Part shown: positions 16,217-24,000 of the stretch, in pieces | How positions within the stretch are numbered: the first letter of the stretch is position 1 | How the letters are laid out: each line of letters opens with the position of its first letter | Origin: CAZHTS01 sp964535315 | GTDB lineage: Bacteria; Chloroflexota; Anaerolineae; Anaerolineales; Anaerolineaceae | DNA length: 36,781 nt | Direction: 5' to 3' | NCBI GenBank assembly: GCA_964535315.1 | Contig: CAZHTS010000049.1 | Span: 1-36,781, forward strand | Notes under the pieces: generated by a model | Database searches by the model: none | Told to the model about the DNA's origin: nothing | What the model saw: only the letters and a program-made list of their open reading frames with translations | Position numbers and translations under genes: made by a program

Positions 16217-17569
16217 TCAGCCCGAATACGTTTCCATCTTGGCGTGAATCGCCTCCTGGAAACGGCTGCGCACGCCCTCAAACGGGATACGCTGCATGAT
16301 CGGATCGAAGAAACCTTCCACCACCAGCCGTTCGGCCTCCAGGCGTGGAATACCACGACTGCACAGGTAGAAGACCGGTTCGGGATCGATGCGTCCCACC
16401 GTGGCGCCGTGCGTGCAGCGCACGTCGTCGGCCAGAATCTCGAGCCCCGGGATCGAATCGGCGCGCGCTTGTTTGCTCAGCACCAGATTGCGGTTGGCCT
16501 GGTAACCGTCCGTTTTGGCTGCGCCGGGAGCCACATAAATCATCCCCTGCCACACCGAACGGCTGGCGTCCAACAGCGCGCCTTTGAACAGCAGGTCGCT
16601 GGTGGTGTGCGACGCCAGATGATTTTGCTGCGTGTCGTGATCCAGGTGCTGGTCGTGGTCGGTGAAGTAAAAACCCGACATGCGCCCCACGCTCCCCTTC
16701 CCCACCAGATCCAGGTCAGAGAAGTTCTTGGTGACGTGGCTGCCCACCGCCCCAAAGATCCAATCCAGGTTGCCGTCACGATCCACGCGGGCGCGCTCGT
16801 GGCTGAAGTTCCACACGTGCTCACCCCAGGATTGCAATTCGACAAAACGCAAGTTGGCGCCCGGCCCAACGTACAATTCGACCAGACCGGCGTGCAGCGC
16901 CTGGCCGTTTTCGGTCGGCGAGGCCGCCTCGTGGATATAGGTGGCCGCCGCGCCCTCTTCCAACCAGACCAGCAGGTGCGAGAGATGGGCCAACCCGCCG
17001 CCCGGCCCCCACAACACGCTGTGCAGCGGCTCTTCCACCGTAACGTTGCGGGGCACGTATAACAGCACACCGTTATCCGCCAGCGCCGCCGCCAGACTGG
17101 CGAACTTGCCCTCGCTGGCCTTGACCACCTGCCCCATCATCTTCTCCAATAACTGCGGGTGCTGGCGCTCGGCGCTGCGTAAATCGCAAAACACCACGCC
17201 TCTGGCGGCCAGTTCCGGGCTCAGACGCACCTCACTTCCACCGGGGGTGAGCACGATCTGACCGCCGTGCTGTTCGGCCACCAGCGGCCGCAGCAGTTCC
17301 TCGGGCACCGGCGCCAGATCCAGATAAGCGTCTCTGGCCGGCAGGCGCAAGGCATCGGGGCGCAGGGCGCTTAAATCGGTGCGTCGCCAGGCCTCCTCGT
17401 GCGTATCCGGCAGGCGCTGGGCGCCAAACAAGCGCCAGGCCTCCTGGCGATACTGGCGCATAAAGTCGCTCATACCGTCCAGGCGCAAATCCGCCTGGGT
17501 GAAGGGAAAATCTTTTGCCGTCGTTTCGCCGCGCCGGCCGCGGGTTACAATCTGTGGCGTCTCTTTCAT
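16217..17569 (-). CDS. sufD: Fe-S cluster assembly protein SufD
   Basis: This 450-residue SUF core subunit forms the SufBC2D scaffold complex with SufB and SufC, in which the new cluster is built at the SufB-SufD interface. The conserved DDVRCTHGATVGRID block carries Cys385 and His387, the histidine equivalent to the cluster-forming residue of SufD. The FYLCSRGIPRLEAERLVVEGFF segment and basic-hydrophobic C-terminus are typical. The N-terminal half is variable, as usual. It begins 15 bases after the sufB stop. An internal promoter lies between its stop and the next gene. Confidence 0.94.
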   Translation of the reverse strand: MKETPQIVTRGRRGETTAKDFPFTQADLRLDGMSDFMRQYRQEAWRLFGAQRLPDTHEEAWRRTDLSALRPDALRLPARDAYLDLAPVPEELLRPLVAEQHGGQIVLTPGGSEVRLSPELAARGVVFCDLRSAERQHPQLLEKMMGQVVKASEGKFASLAAALADNGVLLYVPRNVTVEEPLHSVLWGPGGGLAHLSHLLVWLEEGAAATYIHEAASPTENGQALHAGLVELYVGPGANLRFVELQSWGEHVWNFSHERARVDRDGNLDWIFGAVGSHVTKNFSDLDLVGKGSVGRMSGFYFTDHDQHLDHDTQQNHLASHTTSDLLFKGALLDASRSVWQGMIYVAPGAAKTDGYQANRNLVLSKQARADSIPGLEILADDVRCTHGATVGRIDPEPVFYLCSRGIPRLEAERLVVEGFFDPIMQRIPFEGVRSRFQEAIHAKMETYSG

Positions 17570-17584
17570 GGCATCCCGTTGTCC

Positions 17585-18997
17585 TTAACCGATCGAACCT
17601 TCCATCTGTAACTGGATCAGCCGGTTCATTTCCACGGCGTATTCCATCGGCAGTTCTTTAACCAGCGGCTCGATAAAGCCAGAAACAACCATCGTGGTCG
17701 CCTCTTCTTCGCTCAAGCCGCGGCTCATCAGGTAGAAGAGCTGCTCCTCACCCACCTTAGAAACCGAAGCCTCGTGCCCGATGGTCACGTCATCCTCATC
17801 GATCTCAATATAGGGATAGGTATCCGAACGGGACTGCGGGTCCAGCAGCAGTGCATCGCACACCACGTTTGAACGCACGCCCTCGGCCCCCTTGTATACC
17901 TTGAGCAGGCCGCGATAGGAAGAACGACCGCCGCCCTTGCTGATCGACTTGGACGTGATCTTGCTGCTGGTGTGCGGCGCAAAATGCACCATTTTCCCAC
18001 CGGCGTCCTGGTGCTGGCCCGGCCCGGCAAATGCCATCGACAGAATCTCGCCGTGCGCCCCCGGCTCCAACAGGTAACACGACGGATACTTCATCGTCAC
18101 CTTCGAGCCCAGGTTCGAGTCGACCCACTCCATCGTGGCGTCGGCGTGCACCAGGGCGCGCTGCGTTACCAGGTTGTAAACGTTGGTCGACCAGTTCTGA
18201 ATGGTGGAATAGCGCACCCGGGCGCCTTTTTTGACCACGATCTCGATCACCCCGCTGTGGAACGAGTCGGTCGTATACTGCGGTGCGGTGCAGCCCTCAA
18301 CGTAGTGCACCTGGGCGCCTTCGTCGGCAATGATCAACGAACGTTCAAACTGGCCGATATTGGCCACGTTCAGGCGGAAGTAGGCCTGTAACGGCAGGTC
18401 GACTTTAACACCCTTGGGCACGTACACGAACGATCCACCCGACCACACGGCGCTGTTGAGCGCCGCAAACTTGTTATCTTCGATCGGCACCACCGTGCCG
18501 AAGTATTCACGGAACAGATCGGGATGCTGGCGCAGCCCTTCTTCGATGCTCAGGAAGATCACACCCTGCTTTTGCAGGTGTTCCTGAATGTTGTGGTACA
18601 CCATCTCCGATTCGTATTGGGCGCCCACGCCGGCCAGGAACTTCTGCTCGGCCTCGGGGATGCCCAGGCGGTCGAAGGTGCGCTTGATCGTGTCGGGCAC
18701 TTCGTCCCACTTGCGCCCCTCGCTGTCGGTCGGTTTCACATAGTAATACAGATTTTCCAGATCCAGGTTGGCCAGGTCGGCGCCCCAGGTCGGGATCGGG
18801 CGCTGGCGGAAATGCTCCAAGGCCTTGAGGCGAAATTCGAGCATCCACTGCGGCTCGCGCTTCATCGCCGAAATCTGCTCGACCACCGTGCGGTTTAACC
18901 CTCGCCCGGTATTGAACACCGACTCGTCGGGATTGCTGAACCCGTACTTGTAATCGCCCAGTTCGCCTAAAAACTCGGGTTGTATTGAGCTACCCAT
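17585..18997 (-). CDS. sufB: Fe-S cluster assembly protein SufB
   Basis: This 470-residue SUF scaffold subunit accepts persulfide sulfur. Cys380 in VVCDALLLD corresponds by position to the cysteine on which cluster assembly occurs, and the VEGCTAPQYTTDSFHSG block in the beta-helix and the C-terminal FYLMSRGLSEEEATTMVVSGF are characteristic. I chose the ATG at 18997 (MGSSIQPEF) because GGAGG lies five bases upstream; the in-frame ATG at 19009 has no ribosome site. It follows sufC by 32 bases and precedes sufD by 15, so sufCBD form one transcription unit. Confidence 0.96.
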   Translation of the reverse strand: MGSSIQPEFLGELGDYKYGFSNPDESVFNTGRGLNRTVVEQISAMKREPQWMLEFRLKALEHFRQRPIPTWGADLANLDLENLYYYVKPTDSEGRKWDEVPDTIKRTFDRLGIPEAEQKFLAGVGAQYESEMVYHNIQEHLQKQGVIFLSIEEGLRQHPDLFREYFGTVVPIEDNKFAALNSAVWSGGSFVYVPKGVKVDLPLQAYFRLNVANIGQFERSLIIADEGAQVHYVEGCTAPQYTTDSFHSGVIEIVVKKGARVRYSTIQNWSTNVYNLVTQRALVHADATMEWVDSNLGSKVTMKYPSCYLLEPGAHGEILSMAFAGPGQHQDAGGKMVHFAPHTSSKITSKSISKGGGRSSYRGLLKVYKGAEGVRSNVVCDALLLDPQSRSDTYPYIEIDEDDVTIGHEASVSKVGEEQLFYLMSRGLSEEEATTMVVSGFIEPLVKELPMEYAVEMNRLIQLQMEGSIG

Positions 18998-19029
18998 TTT
19001 GTCCTCCATTTCGCCGGTCGCCGGGGAGC

Positions 19030-19809
19030 TCAGGCCGCCGCGCTGCCATTCTCGATTTTCTCACGCACCCATTCATACCCCTGCTCTTCCAGGTGCAGCG
19101 CCAGATCCGGGCCGCCCGATTCGACGATACGCCCATCCATCATCACGTGAACGAAGTCGGGCTTGATGTAATTCAGCATGCGCTGGTAGTGCGTGATCAC
19201 CAGGGCGCCCATTTCCGGGCCGCGCAGGGCGTTGACTCCTTCGGAAACGATGCGCAGGGCATCGATGTCCAACCCCGAGTCGGTCTCATCCAGAATGGCA
19301 ATTTCCGGGCGCAGCACGGCCATTTGCAGCACCTCGGCGCGCTTTTTCTCGCCGCCCGAGAAACCGTCGTTGAGATAGCGCCCGGCAAACCCGCTGTCCA
19401 TCTTCAACGAGGCCATGCGTTCCTTGAGAATCTTACGAAACTCGGGGATAGCGATGCCCTTGTCTCCTGGATTGGCCGCCCGCCGCCGGGCGTTGACCGC
19501 CGTGCGCAGAAAATTGGCCACCGTCACCCCGGGGATCGCCACCGGGTATTGAAAGGCCAGGAACAGCCCCAGGCGCGAACGCTCATCCGCCGCCAGTTCA
19601 ACGATGTTCTGGCCCTTGAACCATACCTCACCTTCGGTGACCTCGTACGCCGGATGACCCATCAAGGTATAAGCCAGCGTTGATTTGCCCGTCCCGTTGG
19701 GGCCCATGATGGCATGTACTTCACCCTGGCGCACGGTCAGGTCAAGCCCCTTGACAATCGGTTTGCCTTCAATGCTGATGTGCAGGTTGCGGATGATCAA
19801 TTCAGACAT
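19030..19809 (-). CDS. sufC: SUF ATPase SufC
   Basis: This 259-residue ABC-type ATPase drives conformational change in the SufBC2D scaffold; it is soluble and not a transporter. The Walker A site is GPNGTGKST at residues 36-44, the family-specific signature is FSGGEKKRAEVLQ, Walker B is IAILDETDSGLD, and the switch histidine is in ALVITHYQR. The start at 19809 (MSELIIRNL) has AAAGGAG about ten bases upstream. The open frame continues to 19881 but that part is AT-rich leader. It is the first gene of the minus-strand suf operon, 75 bases or so after the predicted transcription start. Confidence 0.96.
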   Translation of the reverse strand: MSELIIRNLHISIEGKPIVKGLDLTVRQGEVHAIMGPNGTGKSTLAYTLMGHPAYEVTEGEVWFKGQNIVELAADERSRLGLFLAFQYPVAIPGVTVANFLRTAVNARRRAANPGDKGIAIPEFRKILKERMASLKMDSGFAGRYLNDGFSGGEKKRAEVLQMAVLRPEIAILDETDSGLDIDALRIVSEGVNALRGPEMGALVITHYQRMLNYIKPDFVHVMMDGRIVESGGPDLALHLEEQGYEWVREKIENGSAAA

Positions 19810-19889
19810 GGTCGTGAGACTCCTTTTGTAAACGCCGGTCGTTAACCGACTATTATTATCATATTTATCTCGGATTTTCATCCTCTGGC

Positions 19890-19918
19890 ATTATAGCATG
19901 GCGATCACAAAAGGTCAA
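19890..19918 (-). promoter_or_regulatory. Main suf operon promoter
   Basis: On the minus strand TTGACC (19918-19913), a 17-base spacer and a perfect TATAAT (19895-19890) form a strong sigma70-type promoter for sufCBD. A 18-bp direct repeat lies immediately upstream of its -35 box. Confidence 0.8.
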
Positions 19919-19926
19919 TATTTAAC

Positions 19927-19992
19927 ATAAAAATCTATAATATTCCAATAATTCATCCTCGCCGAATTTTTAGGATAAAAATCTATAATATT
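19927..19992. repeat. Two copies of an 18-bp AT-rich direct repeat between the divergent suf and sufR promoters
   Basis: ATAAAAATCTATAATATT occurs exactly at 19927-19944 and 19975-19992, with TTA also shared five bases before each copy, a period of 48 bases. One copy abuts the suf -35 side and the other overlaps the first bases of the sufR -35 box. This is where operators of an autoregulated divergent repressor would be expected. Confidence 0.85.
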
Positions 19993-20020
19993 GACAAATT
20001 TAATCGCGCTATGTTATACT
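19991..20020 (+). promoter_or_regulatory. Promoter of the SufR-like regulator gene
   Basis: A perfect TTGACA (19991-19996), an 18-base spacer and TATACT (20015-20020) lie about 110 bases before the chosen start codon. The second direct repeat overlaps the -35 box. Confidence 0.75.
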
Positions 20021-20132
20021 GACTCAAGTGGTCTTTTTAGATAATTTCTATCAAATTAAACTGACCCCATTTACACCCGGCGTATACAGGCGAACGATTC
20101 TAGCGGGCGCTCTGCACAGGACAAACAGTTTT

Positions 20133-20768
20133 ATGGACACGAGTAAAAGCACTCGCGAACGGATCTTACAGACCCTCCTCCAACACCCGCGCGCCACGAT
20201 TACGGATCTGGCCGAAGCCGTGGGGATCAACGCCATCTCCGTGCGCCACCATCTCAACAGCCTGCAAGGCGACGGGTTGATCACCTCCGAAGAAGAACGT
20301 CACGGCGTCGGCCGCCCGCGCCAGTTGTTCTCGCTCACCGAGCGCGGCCGCGAGCGCTTCCCCACCCGTTACCTGCGCCTGACCAACCGCCTGCTCGACC
20401 AGCTAAAAGAATCGCTGCCCGAACCCATGGTCAGCAAACTGTTCGTCCAGATGGCCTCCAGCCTGGCCGCAGACTATGCGCAGCAGGCCCAGTCGCTCTC
20501 CATCGAGGAGAAACTCGATCTGATCAAAACCCTGCTCAACCAGGAAGGCTTCTCGGTCGAGTGGGAAAAACAGGGCGACCAGTATCACATCCACGAGATC
20601 ACCTGCCCCTACTATCACGTCGGCCAGAGCCACCCCGAAGTATGCACCGTCGACCAGACCCTCATCTCGACCATGCTGTCCATCCCGGTCGAGAAGGTGC
20701 AGTGCGTCCTGCGCGGCGACGCACACTGCACCTACGTCATCCCCGACTCAAATGAGGAGAAACTATAA
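20133..20768 (+). CDS. sufR: SufR-like Fe-S-responsive transcriptional regulator
   Basis: This 211-residue DNA-binding protein has an N-terminal winged helix-turn-helix (ATITDLAEAVGINAISVRHH, residues 21-40, then wing HGVGRPRQLFSLTERG). The C-terminal domain has four cysteines at 158, 171, 191 and 199 (CX12CX19CX7C). SufR proteins of cyanobacteria and actinobacteria bind an Fe-S cluster through such cysteines and repress the divergent suf operon, the same arrangement seen here. The cysteine spacing differs in detail from the cyanobacterial form I recall. I chose the ATG at 20133 (MDTSKSTRE); a GTG at 20028 would add 35 residues that look unlike protein. The stop overlaps the next gene's ATG (TAATG), so they are translationally coupled. 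Confidence 0.85.
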   Translation: MDTSKSTRERILQTLLQHPRATITDLAEAVGINAISVRHHLNSLQGDGLITSEEERHGVGRPRQLFSLTERGRERFPTRYLRLTNRLLDQLKESLPEPMVSKLFVQMASSLAADYAQQAQSLSIEEKLDLIKTLLNQEGFSVEWEKQGDQYHIHEITCPYYHVGQSHPEVCTVDQTLISTMLSIPVEKVQCVLRGDAHCTYVIPDSNEEKL

Positions 20769-21121
20769 TGTTTAACAATCCCCCGCCCGGCACCAACCGC
20801 CCCACCTGGCAGATCGAAAGCTCACATCCCGAACTGACCGAAACGCTCAAAACCGCTCTGGGCGAGGTGCTCGACCCCGAGCTCGGCCTGAGTATCGTCC
20901 AACTCGGCCTGGTGCGCGACGCATTCGTCGAAGACGACCTGGTCGTGCTGCGCATGATCCTGACCACCCCCTTCTGCCCCTACGGCCCGGCCATGCTCGA
21001 TATGACCCGCCAGAAAGCCGAAGAGACCCTGCAAAAGCCGGTGCGCATCGACCTGGGCATGGAGGTGTGGGACTTCTCGATGATGGAAGAAGGCCTCGGC
21101 GCTGATTGGGGGCTGTTCTAG
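20768..21121 (+). CDS. DUF59/MIP18-family Fe-S assembly protein (SufT-like)
   Basis: This 117-residue protein has the DUF59 core: the VLDPELGLSIVQLGLVRD helix-strand and the TTPFCPYGPAM loop with a single conserved-position cysteine. DUF59 proteins (SufT, PaaD, MIP18) act in maturation or delivery of Fe-S clusters. It starts at the ATG that overlaps the sufR stop, with AGGAGAAA just ahead, so it is coexpressed with the regulator. It completes the divergent half of the suf locus. Confidence 0.88.
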   Translation: MFNNPPPGTNRPTWQIESSHPELTETLKTALGEVLDPELGLSIVQLGLVRDAFVEDDLVVLRMILTTPFCPYGPAMLDMTRQKAEETLQKPVRIDLGMEVWDFSMMEEGLGADWGLF

Positions 21122-21126
21122 GGTCT

Positions 21127-21453
21127 CTACACCTTAAAGAACCCGGCCAGTTTCATCGCCAACGACATATCGCCTTGCAGGCGCAGTTTGCCGCGCATAA
21201 AAGCGCTCATCCCATCCAGTTTGCCGTTAAAAATATCCAGGCAGTCCTGGGCGCTGGCGGTAAACACCAGATTGGGGTTGGTCGTGCTGCCTTTCTCCAC
21301 CACACACTGTTGCCGGGCAATCGTCACCACCCATTCGCCGCCGCCTTCACCGCTCAGTTGAAACAATACCGTGGCCGCCGTTCCCCCGGCCATTTCGGGT
21401 TGGAAGGCCTGCGGCAAACGATCCATCAAATCCTGTATACTGACCTCTGACAC
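21127..21453 (-). CDS. SCP2 sterol-carrier domain protein
   Basis: This 108-residue protein matches a stand-alone SCP-2 lipid-binding domain: a middle strand pair (WVVTIARQQCVVEKG), TNPNLVFTASAQDCLDIFNGKLDGMSAFMRGKLRLQGDMS and a hydrophobic C-terminal helix (segments named, not a continuous quotation of the whole). I chose the GTG at 21453 because GGAGG lies eight bases ahead; the longer frame starts at a TTG that lies within that ribosome site. It converges on the DUF59 gene with a five-base gap. Such small SCP2 proteins bind hydrophobic ligands; the ligand here is unknown. Confidence 0.8.
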   Translation of the reverse strand: MSEVSIQDLMDRLPQAFQPEMAGGTAATVLFQLSGEGGGEWVVTIARQQCVVEKGSTTNPNLVFTASAQDCLDIFNGKLDGMSAFMRGKLRLQGDMSLAMKLAGFFKV

Positions 21454-21552
21454 GAAACAATCCTCCAAAGCGCTAGATTTCCCTAATTGTACCTTATCCC
21501 TTTACGTTAAGCTTTCCACCTCACCCAAGGCTCAACACAAAGTCGCAAAGAA

Positions 21553-23070
21553 TTAATAGGCCTTCCCCGCCAGCCCCTGGACAAAACCGCCCAGCAGCGG
21601 CCAGAGTTGGCGGTATTGGGCGTGGCGTTCCTGGTACAGCCTGTGCCGCCCGGCGTGCGGTTCAAACGTACGCTCCAGCCGCACCATGCCGGCGACCGCC
21701 TCCTCAAACGAGGAGAATACCCCCGAGCCAATCCCGGCCAGCATGGCCGCCCCCAGCGTGCCCGCCTCGCGATAGCGCGGCCGGGCAAAGGGCCGCCCAA
21801 GGATGTCGGCGCACAACTGCACCCCCACGTCCGACTTGCTCCCCCCGCCGCCAATACGGAATTCATCGATGACGATGCCCGTCTCAGGCAGACCGTCGAC
21901 CACATCCTTGAGCAAGAAGACGTTGGCCTCCAGAATGGCCTTGAGCACGTCGGCGCGGCGCGTTTCGAGCGTCAGCCCCACCACCACCCCGCTGGCGCCG
22001 GGCCGCACGTACGGCGAAGTATCCGGCGACCAGTGCGGCAGCACCAGCACCGGGCTGGGCGCCGCAGGATCGATCTCGGCGAACAGGGCGGTATAAACGT
22101 CTTCCCCTGCCTGCCGCGCCTGGCGGTGCTCGAACGCCGCAAAGGTGTCGCGATACCACTTGACGATTGCCCCGCCCATGCTGTAGATAAAGGACACAAA
22201 ATTTCCCGGCACGGCGTGATGTTCGGTGTTCAAAGCATGCGCCATCATCACCGCCGTGGGACGGCGGCGATCGAAAACCGGGGCGATGCAGTTATAGGTG
22301 CCCATCCCGTACACCGCCTGCCCGGCGGCGATCACCCCACACCCCAGGGCGTTGGCGCACTGGTCGTGCGCCCCGCTGACGATCAGCGTACCGGCAGCCA
22401 ACCCGAGCCCGGCGGCGGCCTGGGGCGAAACCCGCCCGATGACCTGACCCGAAGGCACACACGGCGGCAGTTTACCGCCGTCCAGCCCGGCCCAATCCAG
22501 CAGGCGCGGCGACCAATCCCGGGCGTCCAGGTCAAACAATAATGTCCGGTTGGCCAGCGAATAATCCACCCGCGGCCCGGCGCCCAACAGATAAGAAACC
22601 AACCCACTCCAATGCAGAAAACAGGCGGCGCGGTGGTAAAGCTCTGGTTGGTTGCGCTGCAACCACATCAATTTGGTCAGGGTATAGTGATTACCCGGCG
22701 TGTTGCCGTTGATCTGGTACAGTTCTTCGGCCTGCATTCCACCGGCCAACGCCCCCAGGTACTCGCCGCCGCGCCCGTCAAAGTTGAGGATCGATGGGCC
22801 AAGGATGCGCCGCTCGCCGTCCACCGGCGTGACCGCCTCGCCCAATGAAGACACCGCCAGCGCCGTGATCGTCTCGCCTGTTTTTGCCGCCACCTTACGG
22901 ATCGTACGTTGAATCTTCTCCCATACCTGCGTGGTGTCCAGTTCGGCCCAACCCGGCTGCGCCCGCCGCACGTCATACTCTTCGTAGGCATCCGCCAGCA
23001 GCCGCCCCTCCAGGCTATAGCTCGCCGCCTTGCACCCCGTGGTACCCACATCAATCCCCAACAGGCTCAT
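21553..23070 (-). CDS. FGGY-family carbohydrate kinase
   Basis: This 505-residue sugar kinase has two actin-like domains. The N-terminal phosphate loop GIDVGTTGCKA (residues 5-15), the catalytic-base region SGAHDQCANALGCG and the second-domain FRIGGGGSKSDVGVQL are all present. It most resembles xylulokinase-type enzymes, which phosphorylate ketoses, but the substrate cannot be set from sequence. The ATG at 23070 has GGAGG five bases upstream. It is the last gene of an isomerase-aldolase-kinase operon, 14 bases after the aldolase, and so probably makes the ketose phosphate that the aldolase cleaves. Confidence 0.9.
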   Translation of the reverse strand: MSLLGIDVGTTGCKAASYSLEGRLLADAYEEYDVRRAQPGWAELDTTQVWEKIQRTIRKVAAKTGETITALAVSSLGEAVTPVDGERRILGPSILNFDGRGGEYLGALAGGMQAEELYQINGNTPGNHYTLTKLMWLQRNQPELYHRAACFLHWSGLVSYLLGAGPRVDYSLANRTLLFDLDARDWSPRLLDWAGLDGGKLPPCVPSGQVIGRVSPQAAAGLGLAAGTLIVSGAHDQCANALGCGVIAAGQAVYGMGTYNCIAPVFDRRRPTAVMMAHALNTEHHAVPGNFVSFIYSMGGAIVKWYRDTFAAFEHRQARQAGEDVYTALFAEIDPAAPSPVLVLPHWSPDTSPYVRPGASGVVVGLTLETRRADVLKAILEANVFLLKDVVDGLPETGIVIDEFRIGGGGSKSDVGVQLCADILGRPFARPRYREAGTLGAAMLAGIGSGVFSSFEEAVAGMVRLERTFEPHAGRHRLYQERHAQYRQLWPLLGGFVQGLAGKAY

Positions 23071-23084
23071 ACCATCCTCCGCCT

Positions 23085-23993
23085 TTATACGCCCATAATC
23101 TGCCGGCGGTTTCCCGCCCAACCGAAATACTCCCGCAGCAGCCACACTGTGCGCTGGTAAACCGCTTCCTGCGCCGCCTCCACGCTGCCCGTTTCAGCCA
23201 GGGTGGTCTCGTAGGGCCGGCGAATCTCGGTCGCCACGTTGATCTTGGCGATGCCGCACTTCACCCCTGCCAGCAGGTCGGCCTGACGCACCCCTGAGCC
23301 GCCGTGCAGCACCAGCGGCACGCCGGTCGCCTGGCCGAGTTCCTGGATCAAATCCAGCTTGAGGCGCGCCTCCACTTTCTTCTGGTTCTGCCAGGCGTTG
23401 GCAAACGCCCCATGAACCGTACCGACCGCCACCGACAGCCAATCGCAGCCGGTCTCCTGGACGAAACGCTGCGCCTCGTCCACCTGGGTAAAACCGCGCC
23501 CGGTGCGGAATAACTCCTCGTAATCAGGCGGCGCTCCATCGCCGTGCCCAAAAACCGCGCCCAGTTCGGCCTCCACCGCCGCCCCAGAACCATGCGCCAG
23601 TTCCACTACCTGGCGGGTGGCGCGTATGTTGCCCGCCAGATCCAGGCGCGAGGCGTCCACCATGACCGAATGATAGCCCAGTTGCAGCGCCTCGGCGATG
23701 ATTTTAAGATAATCGACCGTTTCACCATCCTCGTCGATGACCGGGATATGATCCAGGTGCAGGCGCACGTGATCAGGGTCTTCCCAGCGGCGAAATTCAG
23801 TCATCACCGCCGCAGGGCCGCCGGCCTGCCCCCGTTTCCACTCGATGCGCGCCACCTCCAGCAAGGCAAAGCTGTCGCAGTCTGCCACCGCCCGGATCAC
23901 CGGCCGGGCCATCGGCAGATAGGATACGTTAAACGCCGGGATAGCCATCCCGGCCTTGAGCGCGTTCCGTACAAGCAAATGACTGTCTGACAT
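23085..23993 (-). CDS. Class II (zinc) ketose-bisphosphate/ketose-phosphate aldolase, GatY/KbaY-like
   Basis: This 302-residue TIM-barrel aldolase has the class II metal and catalytic residues: Asp81-His82 in HLDHIP, the EAELGAVFGHGD block at 141-152, His194 in VHGAF and His230 in LHGGSG. The AIPAFNVS N-terminus is typical of the fructose/tagatose bisphosphate aldolase family. It would cleave a phosphorylated ketose to dihydroxyacetone phosphate and an aldehyde. Start at 23993 (MSDSHLLVRN) is backed by GAGGG just upstream. It lies seven bases after the isomerase gene and 14 before the kinase. Residues 111-116 read MVDASR where GatY has a MIDGSH-like motif. Confidence 0.9.
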   Translation of the reverse strand: MSDSHLLVRNALKAGMAIPAFNVSYLPMARPVIRAVADCDSFALLEVARIEWKRGQAGGPAAVMTEFRRWEDPDHVRLHLDHIPVIDEDGETVDYLKIIAEALQLGYHSVMVDASRLDLAGNIRATRQVVELAHGSGAAVEAELGAVFGHGDGAPPDYEELFRTGRGFTQVDEAQRFVQETGCDWLSVAVGTVHGAFANAWQNQKKVEARLKLDLIQELGQATGVPLVLHGGSGVRQADLLAGVKCGIAKINVATEIRRPYETTLAETGSVEAAQEAVYQRTVWLLREYFGWAGNRRQIMGV

Positions 23994-24000
23994 GGCGCCC

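Noticed and set aside
19842..19870. Fur-box-like AT-rich stretch in the sufC leader
   Set aside because: The GATAAT-like triplets match the Fur consensus only loosely and lie downstream of the transcription start; AT-richness alone explains it.
20028..20132. GTG start extending the SufR-like regulator by 35 residues
   Set aside because: It begins only about eight bases after the -10 box, lacks a ribosome site, and the added residues do not resemble the family N-terminus.
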